A DNA stretch of 64,000 nucleotides. It comes from Platycnemis pennipes (taxonomy: Eukaryota > Arthropoda > Insecta > Odonata > Platycnemididae). The stretch spans positions 59,128,872 to 59,192,871 of the forward strand of contig OW121852.1 in assembly GCA_933228895.1 (NCBI GenBank), written 5' to 3'. Below are positions 44,766 to 58,859 of this stretch, piece after piece. A model generated the notes under the pieces. The model was not told the DNA's origin and searched no databases. It saw only the letters and a list, made by a program, of their open reading frames with translations. Numbering within the stretch: the stretch's first letter is position 1; the number at the start of each line of letters is the position of its first letter. The translations under genes were made by a program, and so were the position numbers.

Positions 44766-45368
44766 CCGAGAAATCACGGAGGTTGTGAACATTTTATGCG
44801 CACACGCTTTTCAGAATTAATATTGATTTCATTTCCAGCCAAAAAAACGTTGATTATAGTTCTTACTTGCCATTATAATACGTAATAGAATTCACAACTC
44901 CCGAGGTAAATTTACTCTAGCAATCACCATTTTTCTTTGCTATGATAACAACCTTGAAGTTGCTGCATACCTGGAGAGTTACGATGATCACTGGACTCAG
45001 TTGTTTTATGGTAGAATGAATGCGAGTTTGAATTCAATAACACGGCAAAAAACACAGCATGATTTAAAGACCTACTTACCAACTGAAACTCTACGAAGCT
45101 ATGATAAACTTTCACGCTAAAGCTAGAACGAAAATCTAAAAACGCTGGACGCTTCTCCAAAAAAAATGTCTGGGGGCATTGTCATCAAAATGTTAATTTT
45201 TTATAACCGCGATGAAAGTTGACCGGAAAACGGGATACTCTGCTGTTTCACTTATAAATATTCGATTATTTTCTCCTCTATTCCGGAAGAGAAGAGGTAT
45301 GAAGGTTTGATAGCCGTCTGTTTGACCAGTTGTATCACATTGAGATTAATTAATTCCTTTCCCTCCAG

Positions 45369-45515
45369 TTTCTTCGCACAAGCTACAAAAACATTGAGGG
45401 GAATGATGCGAGGGTATTCGTTTCCAGCCGCTCTTCATGCAAAATTTGTGAAACTGCTCTGACACTAATGTATAGCGGTGAAGACAGAATAAACACAGAG
45501 CAAAAAGTTATTTAA
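45369..45515 (+). CDS. Candidate terminal exon, 48 codons, weak
   Basis: A long pyrimidine tract (CCTTTCCCTCCAG, AG at 45367-45368) is followed by an open frame in phase 0, starting FLRTSYKNIEGNDARVFVSS and containing CKICETALTLMYSGEDR, to TAA 45513-45515. No canonical polyadenylation signal follows closely. Unrecognised family; such a frame arises by chance fairly often in a window of this size. Confidence 0.18.
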   Translation, partial: FLRTSYKNIEGNDARVFVSSRSSCKICETALTLMYSGEDRINTEQKVI

Positions 45516-45894
45516 TATATACGTGTACAGCCTCGAGAAATGCGAAATCACCCGCTTTACATCAACGCATCACAAAGGAAAATCTAATATTATTATGTAG
45601 TGTAGCATTTTACGCCTTAAAATTTTCAGTTTATACCCAAGATGAGGTACTTATTTTAGGCATGCATTTAAGTACTTATTCAATACCTAGGGCGATCACT
45701 ATGGAATCGGCACCTCTATCGGAATTCCGGGAGTCCCAGGTATTCGACGCATTTACTCGCCAGGCTACCGGCGGGAGGAAGAAACCATTCGTAATTTAGG
45801 AGTCCTCAGTACCGTATCTCCATTTACCTATTTAAAATGTGTATGCTTGATTTTGACGCAATACTTAATCTGAATCATTGGATATTGATAGCTC

Positions 45895-46310
45895 AACTGC
45901 CTAAATCACCTGCCCGGAAATTAAGGTGTACTAGGGTCGAATTCCAGTCAAACTGAATCCTTATTTCCTAGAGGAAATCCTGATGCTGTTCAAATCAGCG
46001 GGTTACTCCATCAAAGTATCTCATGGCTAGTTCGAAATCCTTAAATTTTTTTGAAAGTAAGCACCTTGGTGCTTAAAGTTGGCTACCCTTGTGGACGGTG
46101 GGGCAATACTCACGATTACGACTTCTTCGTGGCGTAGCACGTACGGCAACATCTAGTTCCTTTAAAGTCTGGGGAAATCCACAGGGAAGAAGGAAGCCTA
46201 CGCAGTGTAACTAGATGACCGGAATCCGGGAGGTTCCAGTTTTGCATCCAGGTCAAAGTTCATGATCTATTCCTGAAGAAAATTCTGCCATTGTGCTAAA
46301 AGTTTATTCA
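45895..46310 (+). repeat. Two diverged copies of a second tRNA-like repeat
   Basis: Around 45930-45990 and 46215-46290 the order GGTCGAATTCCAGTC / GGTTCCAGTTTTGC..CCAGGTCAA, then TTTCCTAGAGGAAATCCTG / CTATTCCTGAAGAAAATTCT, recurs. A related, better head is at 59.78 kb (GTCCGGATTCGAGTCCCAG). Confidence 0.4.
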
Positions 46311-46510
46311 TCGGCAACCCTCTCACAACACTCTCAATGATAATGATATTTCCCACGTAACTGATTTTTGTCCGAGACGACAACATAGAAGAGAAAATTC
46401 AGTAAAAGAGCTGGAAAATGTGTTTATCTATAATCAAAACCCATAAAATTCCCCACTTACGCACTGCGCAATAGTCTAAACTATTGGGTTAGTTAACAAT
46501 GATTTTTCAG

Positions 46511-46634
46511 GGCGATAAATTTCACGTACTTTCATCAGTAGAGTCACCCTTTCTTAACAATCAATTGCTCGGGCGACGCTGGGATATTTATATGAGACAT
46601 TTAGAGAGACGTTCTCCATTTATAACTTATCTCG
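46511..46634 (+). CDS. Candidate internal exon with peptide-precursor-like dibasic sites
   Basis: Acceptor ATGATTTTTCAG (to 46510) and consensus donor CTCG/GTAAGTC (intron from 46635) bound 124 nt. Only one frame is open: 41 codons from GDKFHVLSS to ..SPFITYL, ending in phase 1 with G. The translation contains SPFLNNQLLGRR, WDIYMRHLERR and SPFITYL followed by Gly at the junction. Two segments thus begin SPF and end in a leucine before Gly, with Arg-Arg sites between them, as in amidated neuropeptide precursors. There is no signal peptide here (it would be on an earlier exon). The resemblance may be coincidence. Confidence 0.3.
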
Positions 46635-46639
46635 GTAAG

Positions 46640-49600
46640 TCAGTTGCAAATGTGATGATCTCTAGGAAAGAATCAAGTGATTTGTGTGGGAGCTTTGCCA
46701 ATGAACCATAATCGTATGCTTTGCCTCGGATATTTCAAGGAAATATAAGGACATTGTCATGAAAATCAAGACTGCCATGAGCGTGTCCAGTATTCTACTT
46801 CAGGATTTTTAATTCTAGTCCCTTGTGCCTTCAGTCGACCATAAATACATCCAGCTTCATACAACTAATCCTTTTTAAGAGGATGAAGAAAGATTCGAGA
46901 AGAAGACTGCCATGAATGAGAGGGAATTTATTGGACAGGCTCAGAGACAACCACATTTGTTATTCAAACACCGGAAATAAAAATGCATAGAAAGAAAGGA
47001 CAAAAGGAGGACAAAGAAGGCTGGAAGTGCTTATAGAAAACGTTTGCTCCATGAATTATTAGGAAATGAATATATCTATAGCATTCCGAGGATGACAGTG
47101 AGAAGGCTGGTTACAGCGGAGACTGAATAAATATTGTTAATCTACGATTATGAAACCACGTGCTATGTATTGATTCATATGTAATTTTAATCAGAAGCCA
47201 TTCCCTTCCTCATTTATTTTCTTAGAATAAAATAGTGTACAGGAGGGCTTTCCGAAAATATTGTTTCCATTATCCTCTTAAAAAATAGGTTTAATTACTT
47301 ATTTAAGAGTATTAAGGACAAATGTTTACTTAGGAATGAAGAGGCGTGTGAATAACTTTGTATTAAAAATATAAATGACGTTGAAAGACGATCAGAAAAT
47401 GCTGAGTAGCAAAATTTATTCCAAGCCTGAGGTGACTTGTAAGACTGTATTGAACTATTCAAAATTCTTCCACCGACCTTACTTCGGGTTCATGTCCAAT
47501 TTTTACACGTTTTACTTCATTTCTTGTAAGGTTTTTGTTTTAATTATGAAGAAATTCTTTTATTATTAACTCTTTATGATTTGCTGCCACACTTACTAGC
47601 TTTTGACATTAAGAGTTCCTAGATAAGGTAGTTTGAAGAAAAAACTGTTACAGAAGCAATGGTTTTAACGATTTAGAAAAAATATATGAAAGGGACTAAG
47701 AGTGCAACTCTACACTACAAGTTGTGGAATGAATGATATGAAAATATAATAGCCTGTTCCTGTTCATTAGCTTCATATCATGGCTTACACTTAGATCACG
47801 TTGTGCTTAGTTAAGTGGACCCTTTGAGAATACCCTAACAAAAGAATGTTGATCCTTAAACGTGAGGTCATACAGTCCTAATTACATATCTTTGCAAATA
47901 TTAGAGAACTACGGCAGAAAACTAAATTTTATACTTTTTCATCATTTAAGGTTCATACGAGTGATGAGGGGAACTAAAATATGCGGACATTCCTCACGTA
48001 CCATTGTATTATTTCAGAGTGAATAAATTACAGAAAATATTTATCTGCGGGGTCACGAAATCCATCTCTAACTGAGAGGGTTGTCGGTCTAAGGGATCTC
48101 AAGAGAAAATGATATGGGGTCCCATTGTTTACCAACTGCATTCTATAAGCAGGTTTAACACTCTTTATCCCCCCCTTAAAATAGCTTCGAAGTACGAATG
48201 CTTTGACTTTTCCAACGAAACGGGAATCATAAAAGGGTGCGAACATCACAGAAGGACTTGAAACCAGTTTAAAAAATTAACACGTACACGTTACACCGAA
48301 AGAAACTAGTTCGGCTCAAGTTGAAAACGCGGAAGGAGTCGGCGAGAAAATAGCCTGTTCAAAGAAGTTCAAAGGTAATGAAAGATTTTCCTTTAGCACG
48401 TGCAGCTGCAACCTTTTTGTCCGAATCCAATACCCTTTTTATCCCAGTGAACTGTCTCATCGAAAGAGTTATGTACTCCGGAGAGTCTAGGGGCGAAGGA
48501 AAAATGAACACAGAGAGAAGAAATGGTAACCTTTCATCTTGGTAGCTCTCTCAATCAAGATTGCGGCAGATGATGATAATTATGCGAGTTGTAAGGAAAA
48601 AGTAAACACATACATCGTGGATATTTTGCAGTGAAAAAATAAAATTTACTGGCAAGGGTGCTAGGGTCAAAACAAACGTTTGAAAAAGTTGTGCACAAAA
48701 AAGAACAAACCGTACTGTAAAAATGAACATGCTAAAGCACGCCAATTACAGTTTATGTTGATAAAAAATATTATTTTGAGTTTCCGCATCGAAAAACTCA
48801 TAGTTTTCGGGGGAAAAGTGAAAGAAAAAGGGGAAAAAAAGGTTAAAAAATCAATCAAAGCTAAACAGAAGATCATACGTCAGCTATAGATAACAATAGC
48901 TGACATGGGTTTTCACAGAATATAGTCCTGCTCGATGATAATAATTCCAAGTGTCTCGATCATGTACGTCTAAAACGTTTCCATAAAATGGTCGCTATGC
49001 ATCTCTCAGTTGCATATAAGTCGTGCATGCAGGGTGATCTTTCACTAGGTACGCACTCCTGCCGTGGGTCGTAGGGTATTCCAAATATACACAGACGTAA
49101 TGATAACGCCAATCAGAAAAAGACTGAAGGGGGAATGTTGGGTAAGCGGGGTAGAGGAAGGAGAAGAACGGATAGTTTGTAATTTGAGCAGGAAATCATG
49201 CAGTAAACATAAAGAACAAGGGAAATATGACAACATTAGGATCCTAGGAAGAATTTAAGGCCCATAAAAACCTACCATAACAGTTATATCACTGACAATA
49301 AAATAATAAGAATAACACACCTGTTCTTTCGTCAGCCAGGTCATGAAAGATTTTGACACAGTGGAGAGGTGCATAAAACTCAAATTAAACTCCCAGAAAC
49401 TAGAGAGGTTCCCATTGACCCCTCGAGGTAAGAGTTTCTATGACATTTCCCTACTTCTTTATTCAACTTAAGAGCGCCCCAACCGTATCCTTCCCTATGT
49501 AACCACACAGTCTTGGTGCAGTCCTGAAGTTTTAATTTTCCTACCGAAGTGAACACGACACTATATACTAAGTTGGAGAGAATATAATTGGTTCGGCTAG

Positions 49601-52600
49601 ATGACTGTCCCCATACCTAGGATCTCGGCTTGGTCGTCTTGCAACGACCGAGATTTTACAGTAGAACTCCAGTAAATAAAAGAGCATTTCAAATAATTGC
49701 AGTAATTCTTCCATCGGATGATGAATTAGGCTGCAGACCAATTGGCGCGTTTCGCTAACAAAGTATTGACATCAGTGTTAGGTTTATCTCCTCAGCACAT
49801 CCTATCCATAAAAATCCATCCCATATCTTACAACTCTCCGATCTTTATCAGTAAAAATGACCTCAGCTGTCGGTTGCCTCTCATAATTACCATAAAAAAA
49901 TAAAAACACAAGTTTGAAAAGATCTACAAGACGCATTGCGATAGCAAAAATTGGGCTAAAAAAATGGCTTTTATTTTTTTAGGACGTAGTACAGACTCTT
50001 CTATCAACATTAAACCAATCCATTTGATAAATATGTCTCCTATCATCGTGTCTGGACCGATGAGGTGGAATTTAAACATCACGAAATAGTATGATGTGTT
50101 TGCAATATTCCATTTGTTAAGGATAATTGTACGAATAGTTTCAATGTATTACATTATTTATATGATGCAAAGCATCTTAACCGGTTGTACAATAAACCTT
50201 TGCAAGCAAAAAACTGCAAAGAGTTATTCTTCTTTCGTGCGGATCTACTAAAGCGGACAGCAGCTGCTAGACTACAAAAGTACCGATAGTTGAGAACAGC
50301 AATGGGATTGAAAGTGGATACCTTGAGCAGACGTATCTGGGGGAGTTTTGGCCAGAAAACAAAACTGTACACTCTTGGAGGATGCAAGAAATTACCCCTT
50401 CCTCATACCAGTTCTGTAACCCATCACCTCCACCCCCGCCCAACTCCCCAACTAACCATCTCGCCGATGAGAAGGTCGTAAGCAGGTATGAATGTTTTCT
50501 CGCCAATGAGCGCCAAGGTCATTCGCAGAGGGGTCAAAGCCAGGTCCTTTTCTCCCTCACGCCCACATACCATACCTTTCCCTCCTCCTCACGGTAGTAC
50601 ATGAATCTTCACATGATTCCCCCAACTTCTTTTTCCAGCATCCACCTTTCTCCCTTCCGACCGCGAAACTTCATTCCTTTTTTGGCCTCTTTAAGGGACG
50701 GAACGAGATGATATATCGCGCTTAGTGGGAGGAGTGACTCAAAACGCCTCTAATGGCGAAGTTTAACCTGTGCTCAGTATTCCAGTTACCGTCGGCAGAG
50801 AATGATGGTCAAAACAAGGAGGGATGGAAATAAGAATACCTTGCAAAAAGGAAAAAATCAGGGTAAAACTTTCTCATCATTTTTCCCGAAGCACTGGGGA
50901 ATTCTTCTCGGAGGCGATGAATTTCAAGAGAAAATATTCTCAACTACTAAGAACGCAATAGCCCACAATAAATCCCATGTCTACTTAATGATAATGAATT
51001 ACTGACATGCTTGCCTGCTCTCTATATCGACTAAAATACATCCTCTACATCGGAATTCACATCGTGGGAGCTTTCTCCATGAAATAATAATCCTAAGCTT
51101 CCGCTGAACTTGAAGTCACGTACAAGATTTAAAGCATCATTAAAATAGTGCCTCAAAATCTGCACCCGAGTAAATATAAAAATAAATATAATTTAAATTA
51201 AAATAACACGTGTCCTGTCAATCAACAGGGTGTAAAAAAAGAACCACCATTGTTTTATGTCTAATGAATATTCACTGAAATAATTTTGGAAGAATATATT
51301 TAGTCACTCAAATACTTTATCCCTGGCTAAATGAGTTGCGGCCACTTTTAACTTTCCATAACGGATGTGACCTAATGCTACAAGTAGGGCTCCCCTATGG
51401 CGGCAAGTAGGGCACTGAGCACTTACAACTGGAAAATACCTCAAACTCTGATCAACCACAAATCTGATAGTATATAAAAACTAACGTTTTAAGTGACAGA
51501 GCTGGAATGAACTTTAGCATCGCACAGAACTATGAAATAGGTACTACTGAAAACAGGAACCTTATGAGGCGAATAAATCTTGTCCATGGATAGAGAAATA
51601 TGCCCATATAATTTACCTCAAGTAAAAAAAACATGGAATAGCATATGTAACTTTCACCTTTGATTCTAGGACTACTCATGAGATTACTGAATCAATTTTA
51701 TGCATAAATAAAGCATAGCTCAGCATCCAAATGCAAAAATTCATTACGTGAAAAAGTGAGGATAAAGGCGCGATTGGCGATAAAGTTCTTAGAAAATACT
51801 TATGGAGTAAGCAAAATGTTTAGGATACAAGACTATTGGCGTAACTGAATCTGCTTCTTTTATACTTCTATCTTCTCGCATTAGCCATACAATAATGATG
51901 CAATAAAGTTGAGCCGATTGAGCTTTTCTAGATAATCTTAACCTGAAGGTTTAGGAATGGCAGAATTTGATCCAGCATGATTTTGACGAGCGGTAGCGAT
52001 TGTTAAACGCTCAGGTGATGAAATTTGACATCGAAGCTGACGTAAATAACAGATACTAGATACTGGTTGGATAAGGCCGAGAATATTGTATTTCATGAAT
52101 TAAGACGTAAATATGTAATTGAAAAGGGGCGAATTAATATAAAATGAATTAAACTCCCAGAAAAATGGACAGCAATGCCAAGCTGACAGTGGGACCAGGA
52201 CGTTCTCAGTAGTCACTCTCTCCGTAACACTGACTACGAGTCAGCGAAGTGCCACTCTCGACGGATTAATGATTTTCATCAATCACGCCTTTCACAACTT
52301 CCTCATTGATCAACTCAAGGGTGGACTTGTGCCAGAGAATGTGAGCGGTATTTCCTCATTACTCAGTACTTTCTTCCAGGAAGGGGATTGAGGCAACCAG
52401 CATAACAATTAAACATCTGGATAATGAAGAATGCAAGCACATATTTTATTTCAAAATCTACAGAAGATTAGGTAATGCTTACTGGAGTCTTGATGCATTA
52501 AAGGGTATCCATTGTTAGACACAAGTTAATCCATTTCAAGTTAAAAATTAAAATAATATAAAGAGTATAAAACCCTCACTCTAAGTTACTATTTTTGATG

Positions 52601-52740
52601 TTATAAAAGAACTTGAGCCTTTAAAAGGTATTGAACGTATATAAAATATTAATAAACGGAAAGTCCCAGTTTTAATAAACATTTTCCAACTACAATATCG
52701 TATAAAAATTATCTTCGAGTACATAATATATCAGTCATTT
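46640..52740. other. Long stretch without recognised genes or repeats
   Basis: AT-rich DNA with scattered 60-80-codon frames, none with splice signals plus recognisable content. Slightly GC-richer blocks occur at 50.28-50.75 and 52.18-52.40 kb. I see no intact element. Confidence 0.4.
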
Positions 52741-52744
52741 TCAG

Positions 52745-52771
52745 AAAAAGTAATTCTGGGAATTACTTTTT
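52745..52771. repeat. Perfect 12-bp hairpin
   Basis: AAAAAGTAATTC-TGG-GAATTACTTTTT, 3-nt loop, in AT-rich DNA. It could be a small foldback or transcript hairpin. Confidence 0.7.
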
Positions 52772-55700
52772 TTTTTACCTTCTTAGACTAACATCCATTT
52801 CATAAATCCATTAGACAAAATGAAAATGACCTTGATAGAGTATGATTGTGCTCCATATAATCTCTTGGACGGAACGAAGAGTTGAAAAGCAAAGGAATGA
52901 GCTTAGTTTTACTGCCGAATGAAGAACGAACATCCCTCATGATCTCGTCAAGCCAGTCTCCTGGGATAACGGAATAAAAATCCTAGATGTTCAAATTTAA
53001 AAAAAACATAAATGGTTCACTTACATACGGAATATTGTTAAAGACACTAATTACAAGGTTTGAGATGATGGAATAAATTTTTTTCAGAGAGCAATATTCC
53101 AAATCATTAGTAATTATACATCTGAAAACCTGTTAGCGGACAAAAAAATAGTTTCGACGAAACGGGTATCAGTTAAGGCAAGAAAAACTCCATCTGCGAC
53201 ATTCAACAATGTAAAAATTATCGATTCGAAAACTGGTTTCAAGCACCTAGGTGCATCTACTCGTAAGCACCCACGGTGTACAGCTGCTAAGTTCCCCTAG
53301 CATATTTCACTCCCTTTGACAATTAATCCTCAAAATCCTTAATTATCATTTCTACTGCCACGATTTTCTTCATTACCCTTATTTTTCTCATGACATGCAA
53401 TAGCGATGCATAGATGCATCCAATTAATTTGCCTGAAAGCAGTTCGTAAGAAGTCTCCATTGCTCAATTTACGGATACTTTACGGGCATTTTATTTACAT
53501 CGGAAACAGATCGCATTCACAGCACACGGACTTATTTACAAACTCGTCCAAGTGTTCCTGTTCAACCAAGTCCTTTTAACGATATTAAAATCATCCTTCT
53601 GGGAATATCATGCTTCTGGGAATACACTACAAAGACGCTGGAGTTCGTTAGTAATTTCACAATATTGATCATTAGGAGTCCCCAAAGGTCCCCTTCGTAT
53701 GAATACGAATATGGAAGATTCAGTAACTAATTACGCATCTCGCTGGATTAGATAAACATTAAACTGGTAAAGTAGTAGTAGATAAACAAGTAGCTGGTAA
53801 AAACAGCTCCACTATCCGAGTAAATTTATCCTCTGTAGTAGGTACGTGCACTATCATTACGTTTTCGAAGGTTTTTTCACACTATCCATCCTTGCAGTGT
53901 GTTACCGTAAAGGATTCAAGCATAATAAACCTCAAGTTTTTCCCACCACGGCAAATTTTTTACTACAATTTAGTGACGACGTTTCGCTAGATATTATTGC
54001 TTTATTTTGTTACACAACATGCCTATACACATGTCTATTAATGACCTTATATACCTGTCTAATCACATGTCCATAAATACATTTCTACACATTTCTGTCT
54101 ATGATTATACAACATGTCTACATATGTAAATCTCTGTTTGCTGCAATCATGAAAGTCTTTTTTTTAATTCTCTAATGTGCTATCAAAGGCTCATTCACAT
54201 GTACACAAATATTTGAAGAGGGGTGAGATGGAAAATGGGACGGTATTTCTCTCCATCTCACCTCATTAAATATATCTCATTATTATTGTATAAATGACCG
54301 CCATATCTATATAGTTGTTATTGTGAAAGGATGGATATATAAAAATATCTATAAACAAAATGAAGCAAATCAAATCTTTTCTTTACGCTCTAATCAACTT
54401 CCCTTCCAATCCGAGGGAAGGTAAACCATTGTGATGAATGACGGCCGGCATGGGAAACTGGGCCAACGGCACATGGGTTTCCATGGTTTCATAAACTTAT
54501 GATTTCACTGTTTAGCCTGGAGCGTCCAATTGGAAAACATTACGATCTCCGAGACGGGAATTAAAGGGTAAAGTCCGATGAAATATTACTCGGAGCGTTA
54601 AGCATCTAGCCAATTAAGGCCGTTGCACGGAAAATCGTAATTGTGAGCTGAGGTAAGTGGAACGCTTTTCTTCGGGTGAGCTAGGTTTGAAAGTTTCCAG
54701 AGCCCGGAAACTCAACCGAGGAAAAAAATACAGAAGCTTAAATGAAACTAAGTGAATGACCAAAGGGAATTCCCATAAGGGAGGATACAGGCAACGAGCA
54801 GTTTCTCTCTATTTTTCCCGTCGTGCAACAAAATTTAAATGCTCTGAGTTTACAAAACTTTGCAACTGACAAAAGAAGAAATGATCAAAATTCTATTTTC
54901 AGGTAGGGGGTGTAAAAATTTAGCATTATGTTAATTAGAATCTTCTTGATCACAGGAGAAACTACCCAGCACTTTGTATTACGTCTTACTGACTCAGTAC
55001 ATCTTCAATTGAAACAAAATTACCGCATGCAATTCAATGGAAGGCACAGAAGAACATTGTCTAGCGTCGAGAAAATTGAACCCTGACAAACGTATTCGTT
55101 GATAGAGGGTTTGAAGAAAGAAATAAATACATTTAAAGACGGAAATGCCCGTTAAGCTAATTAAGTAAAAACCAACCTACAAATACAAGCAAATTTCAAA
55201 TATCTGTATTTTGATCAATAGGTAACCATCAACGGGGAGGAAAATTTGAATAATAGATGTGTCAACGAAGTTAGTGGTTTTGAAGTTAATTGATTCTATT
55301 TCATTATATTTTCAGATAATTCTTCCTTTGCAAACATTTAGAAAAATTAATAAATGTCGATTGTTAAGGTACCTTTAAGTCATACCGTAATAATGATATT
55401 TGATTACATTCCATTGGTAATAACTCAAGAGTCGCATAGATCAGTATCAACGAATCCAATTTCCTTCAGTTTATAAATCAAATACAGAGAGCATCGAAGA
55501 GCATTCAGCAGTTGATTCTCTCTCTCGTATACTCAAAAAAGCATGAGGTTTTGATATTTATAGCAAAAAATAATCCAACGGCAAATAGAAAATTTCTATC
55601 TCAAGATAAAGGATCTGGATCACAAATAAGCTTTAAGACAAAGGACAATACATCACAACTGTATGGCAAAAGGGACAACCAGGATTATTTTTAAAAGCAG

Positions 55701-57890
55701 ACTACAAAGGGGTTTTAATGATTTGCCAATTGCCTAGAAGGTATAGGAGGAGATTAATTTGTTAAGGATTTACTCCGGTAGGATAGCAGCACATTTTGAG
55801 GCGAGCAAATCGAGACTGAGCCCATGAACTGAGACCACACCGCAATCGCTCTTCCCCTGTGTCGCAATCGCTTGCCCTAATTACCCACCCACCCTTAAAT
55901 GCACAAGGGATTTCTGACAGCCGGAAACGGCAGAAACACAGGCAATAAACCATCCGATGGATTGTCCGTGCCCACGAATGATCCGGGCCGATAAAAATGG
56001 CTCCCGCCATTGTCTCAGTCATACCAAGGCCACGCTCTCGAAACAACTGCCTAAATTTTTCCCCTTCGGATTGGGTAGTTTTCTATTACGCCGCAGAGCA
56101 AGGGGAAAAGTAGAGAAATAGTATTCAGTGCGTGGCCTTGGCGGATCCAAATAGAGCGTGAACCGCCTGCCCGTCCGGAGGGAAGGAAGAATCTTACCAC
56201 ACGTCTTAATTCCCTTTTTAATCCCTCGTAATCGCATTAACGATCTCTCGGGGTGAGAAAAAATTAAGACGGAAACGGTGGGGAGGAAGACGAAGGAGAT
56301 GCAGGATAAAAAAATTAGGCGTCTTCAGAGACAAAAGCCAGACAAGCGTAATGAAAATCTCATGTCTTCCATTTGAGCGATGCTATAAAAGTAAAAAATC
56401 TTATTTCCGCCCGGGAAATAATGAGCCGCTCATTGAAAAGTGGAATATGTTTCTTTGCCATACCAAGATGTTTCGAGATTTTATGCAGTAAGATTTTTAT
56501 ACATAATTTATCAAATTTCTCTACAGCCTTGAAGAGAAATATGTATTGTACGAGAGGGGCTGAAACACCTCTGAAAAAGTTATGAAAAACAGTTCACTTT
56601 GCTAAAGAACTTGAAGTTTACACTTTTATACTACACTTTTATGTCCATTTATTCCCAGAATGACCTCCAAAGACTATAATTTATTCCGGAGGGAATCGCT
56701 TTGACGGAACGAGCAACGTATCCTAAGAAATTAATTCCCTACCCCATCTTCCGGAAAAAAATGCAGTGATTGCAACAATTACGTTTCATCTACTGCCTAA
56801 AATATAAATAAAGGAGATCGGTTTCTTATAGTGGGTCAATGCAATGCATTGGGGCCGCATAGGATAAAAACATTGGATGCGGGCTTTCCCTACGCATACA
56901 GATATATATTTTTGCTGAGGAAATGCGCTGGACTACGGCGCGGAAGTAATTCTTAGCAATTTCACTTGGAGGAGAATCGGATATGATATGCTATGACAGC
57001 TGCAAATATATAGAGGTATTAATTACCATGAGTTAGCTATTTCCAAATCTACATATAGGGGATCATCAGATCGAAAAACAACATGGCATTTTTCATATGT
57101 ACCTATGCTTTTCAAATGTGTTTTTGCATTAGAAAAATAGTCCATTTATCGGATCTTCCCAACATTTAGACTTCTTATAATTAAAAAATATATTTTCGCC
57201 ACCTTCGTACCTATTTTATTTTATTCTCTCTATTTTAATCAACGCCCAATGTTTTTGGGTATTTAAGACGCTAGATACATCGAGGTTGTCTTATTACCAG
57301 CCATTCAAGGATGATACTAAATAGAACTGTGAAGAATAGGGCGATATGTTAGGATTTATTGACATGTTAACGGGACTATATGACAATTACATAAGATATT
57401 GAATTGTTGCAGTAGTTGACACGAAGATAGGATGGCTCGAACTAAATAATTTGACCAATTGGTAACAAAACTAAGTGTTACCTATTTATTTACAGGATAT
57501 TTGAAAAGATTTTGTAATCAGCCATTCGACAAAGAAAATCCCTAGAGGGAGGCAAAAAGGTTGATGTGACAAATTCCTTATTTTTTTACTCGTAAGCTTT
57601 GAAAAATATGGGGATTGACATGGAATGATAGCACAGGATCTTAATTTGTTATCAAATTGGCTTCAACAACATAAAAAATCAGTAAACCTGTGAAAAACTA
57701 TCTTAGACCCCCCTCCCCCACGATAAAAACTATTTCGTCTTTTGTTAGGTTATATAGCCAGGAATAAAAAAGCCAAACCATTAGTAGCCAGGAAAGGTAC
57801 ACACAAAGTAGCGAAGACTTCATGTGAACACATTTAATATTTACGATTCCTCTTATTAATTTTTACGTAATTAAATATAAGCTTAGGTTA
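52772..57890. other. No supported gene; possible conserved-like blocks
   Basis: GC-richer non-coding blocks occur at 54.40-54.72 kb (with homeodomain-like CAATTAAG and a strong donor-like GAG/GTAAGTGG at 54654) and 55.78-56.25 kb. Neither shows a convincing coding frame. The rest is AT-rich. Confidence 0.35.
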
Positions 57891-57892
57891 TT

Positions 57893-58216
57893 TGGGGGAG
57901 GCGACCAACAACTGAGGTCATCTGTTCCAGAGAGGATAGGTGGGTAACATGGTAATGGTAGGAGTGTTCAGGGAACGGAGGAAGGGTGGAGATCAACCCA
58001 GTGATGGCATTATCCTACTATTCTCGAAAGGCTCCTAGGAGACCACGGCTTGACGTCCCATTCGACGGACGGAGTACTGGTCTCGAAGTCTCGAAGTGCT
58101 CTCCACAAGACACTCAAGTAGGGACCGGTATACCAATAAAAAATACGCCAGTGTCGGTATTCGAACCCGAGCCTTCGGCATGGGAGGCCAGTACTCTAGC
58201 CACCACACCAACCCGA
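57893..58216 (-). repeat. tRNA-derived SINE, longest copy
   Basis: On the reverse strand: head TTGGTGTGGTGGCTAGAGTA, B box GGGTTCGAATACCGAC, body GTCGAATGGGACGTCAAGCC, then a longer 3' part down to CCCCAAATAACC that is shared with the 15.35-kb copy. It defines the full element as about 320 bp. Confidence 0.8.
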
Positions 58217-58859
58217 TCTCCATTTACTCATTTTCACGATTAAAACCAAGATACATACCTCCTGAAGACAATAATCCTTCATATTCTTGACGTCTCCATA
58301 GGAGTTATAGAGTGGCGTACGCTGGATTTCCTTTTTAGGGCTGTCATTATATTTATGTGAATCATCATACAATGAGTATTATGCACTAAAACAATTATTA
58401 AATTAATTTTATATTCTCTCGAAGACAATACACCTATATTTTTAATCTCAATAAGCAAAATTCTAAATGCTAGTGAAAAATAAAATATAATGAATTACGG
58501 AAATGTTTTTGGGGGAGTTTAAACCTTAACCCTCCTGTCGGTGCGCCATTGGGTTACATCGTTTTCTTATGCTAAAATATTTTCCTTTTAGCTTGAATTA
58601 TCAAAATCTTTTTAAACGTAAACATAGTGTGCGGTCAGAATTCGGTAGACAATCCTATTTACTGATGCCTAATTCATCGCTATTGCCTTCGTATTAGTTG
58701 ATAAAAAGGATGTTGATAGAAGAACTAATACACATTTACATGGTAGTAACAAACCTAGGTTGTTCTCAAGCGAAAAATAAATACCAGCATTTTAAGAAAT
58801 ATTTTCCACATTTCAATTACTTGGCAGTTTCAGGAGGAGGAGACTAGATGAAATCTTCG
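58217..58859. other. No gene; possible piggyBac-like terminus near 58.53 kb
   Basis: TTAACCCTCCTGTCGGTGCG at about 58529 resembles TTAACCCTCTGTTCCGGTGG near 43303, both starting at a TTAA. No partner end was found. Confidence 0.25.

Noticed and set aside
44494..44820. 108-codon plus-strand frame
   Set aside because: Most of it is the antisense of a SINE copy.
54590..54660. Exon ending at the consensus donor GAG/GTAAGTGG (54654)
   Set aside because: No open frame longer than about 15 codons leads to it; at most a non-coding exon, without promoter evidence.
57496..57550. Short frame after a TTTATTTACAG acceptor
   Set aside because: About 17 codons to a stop, no polyadenylation signal near enough, no homology.
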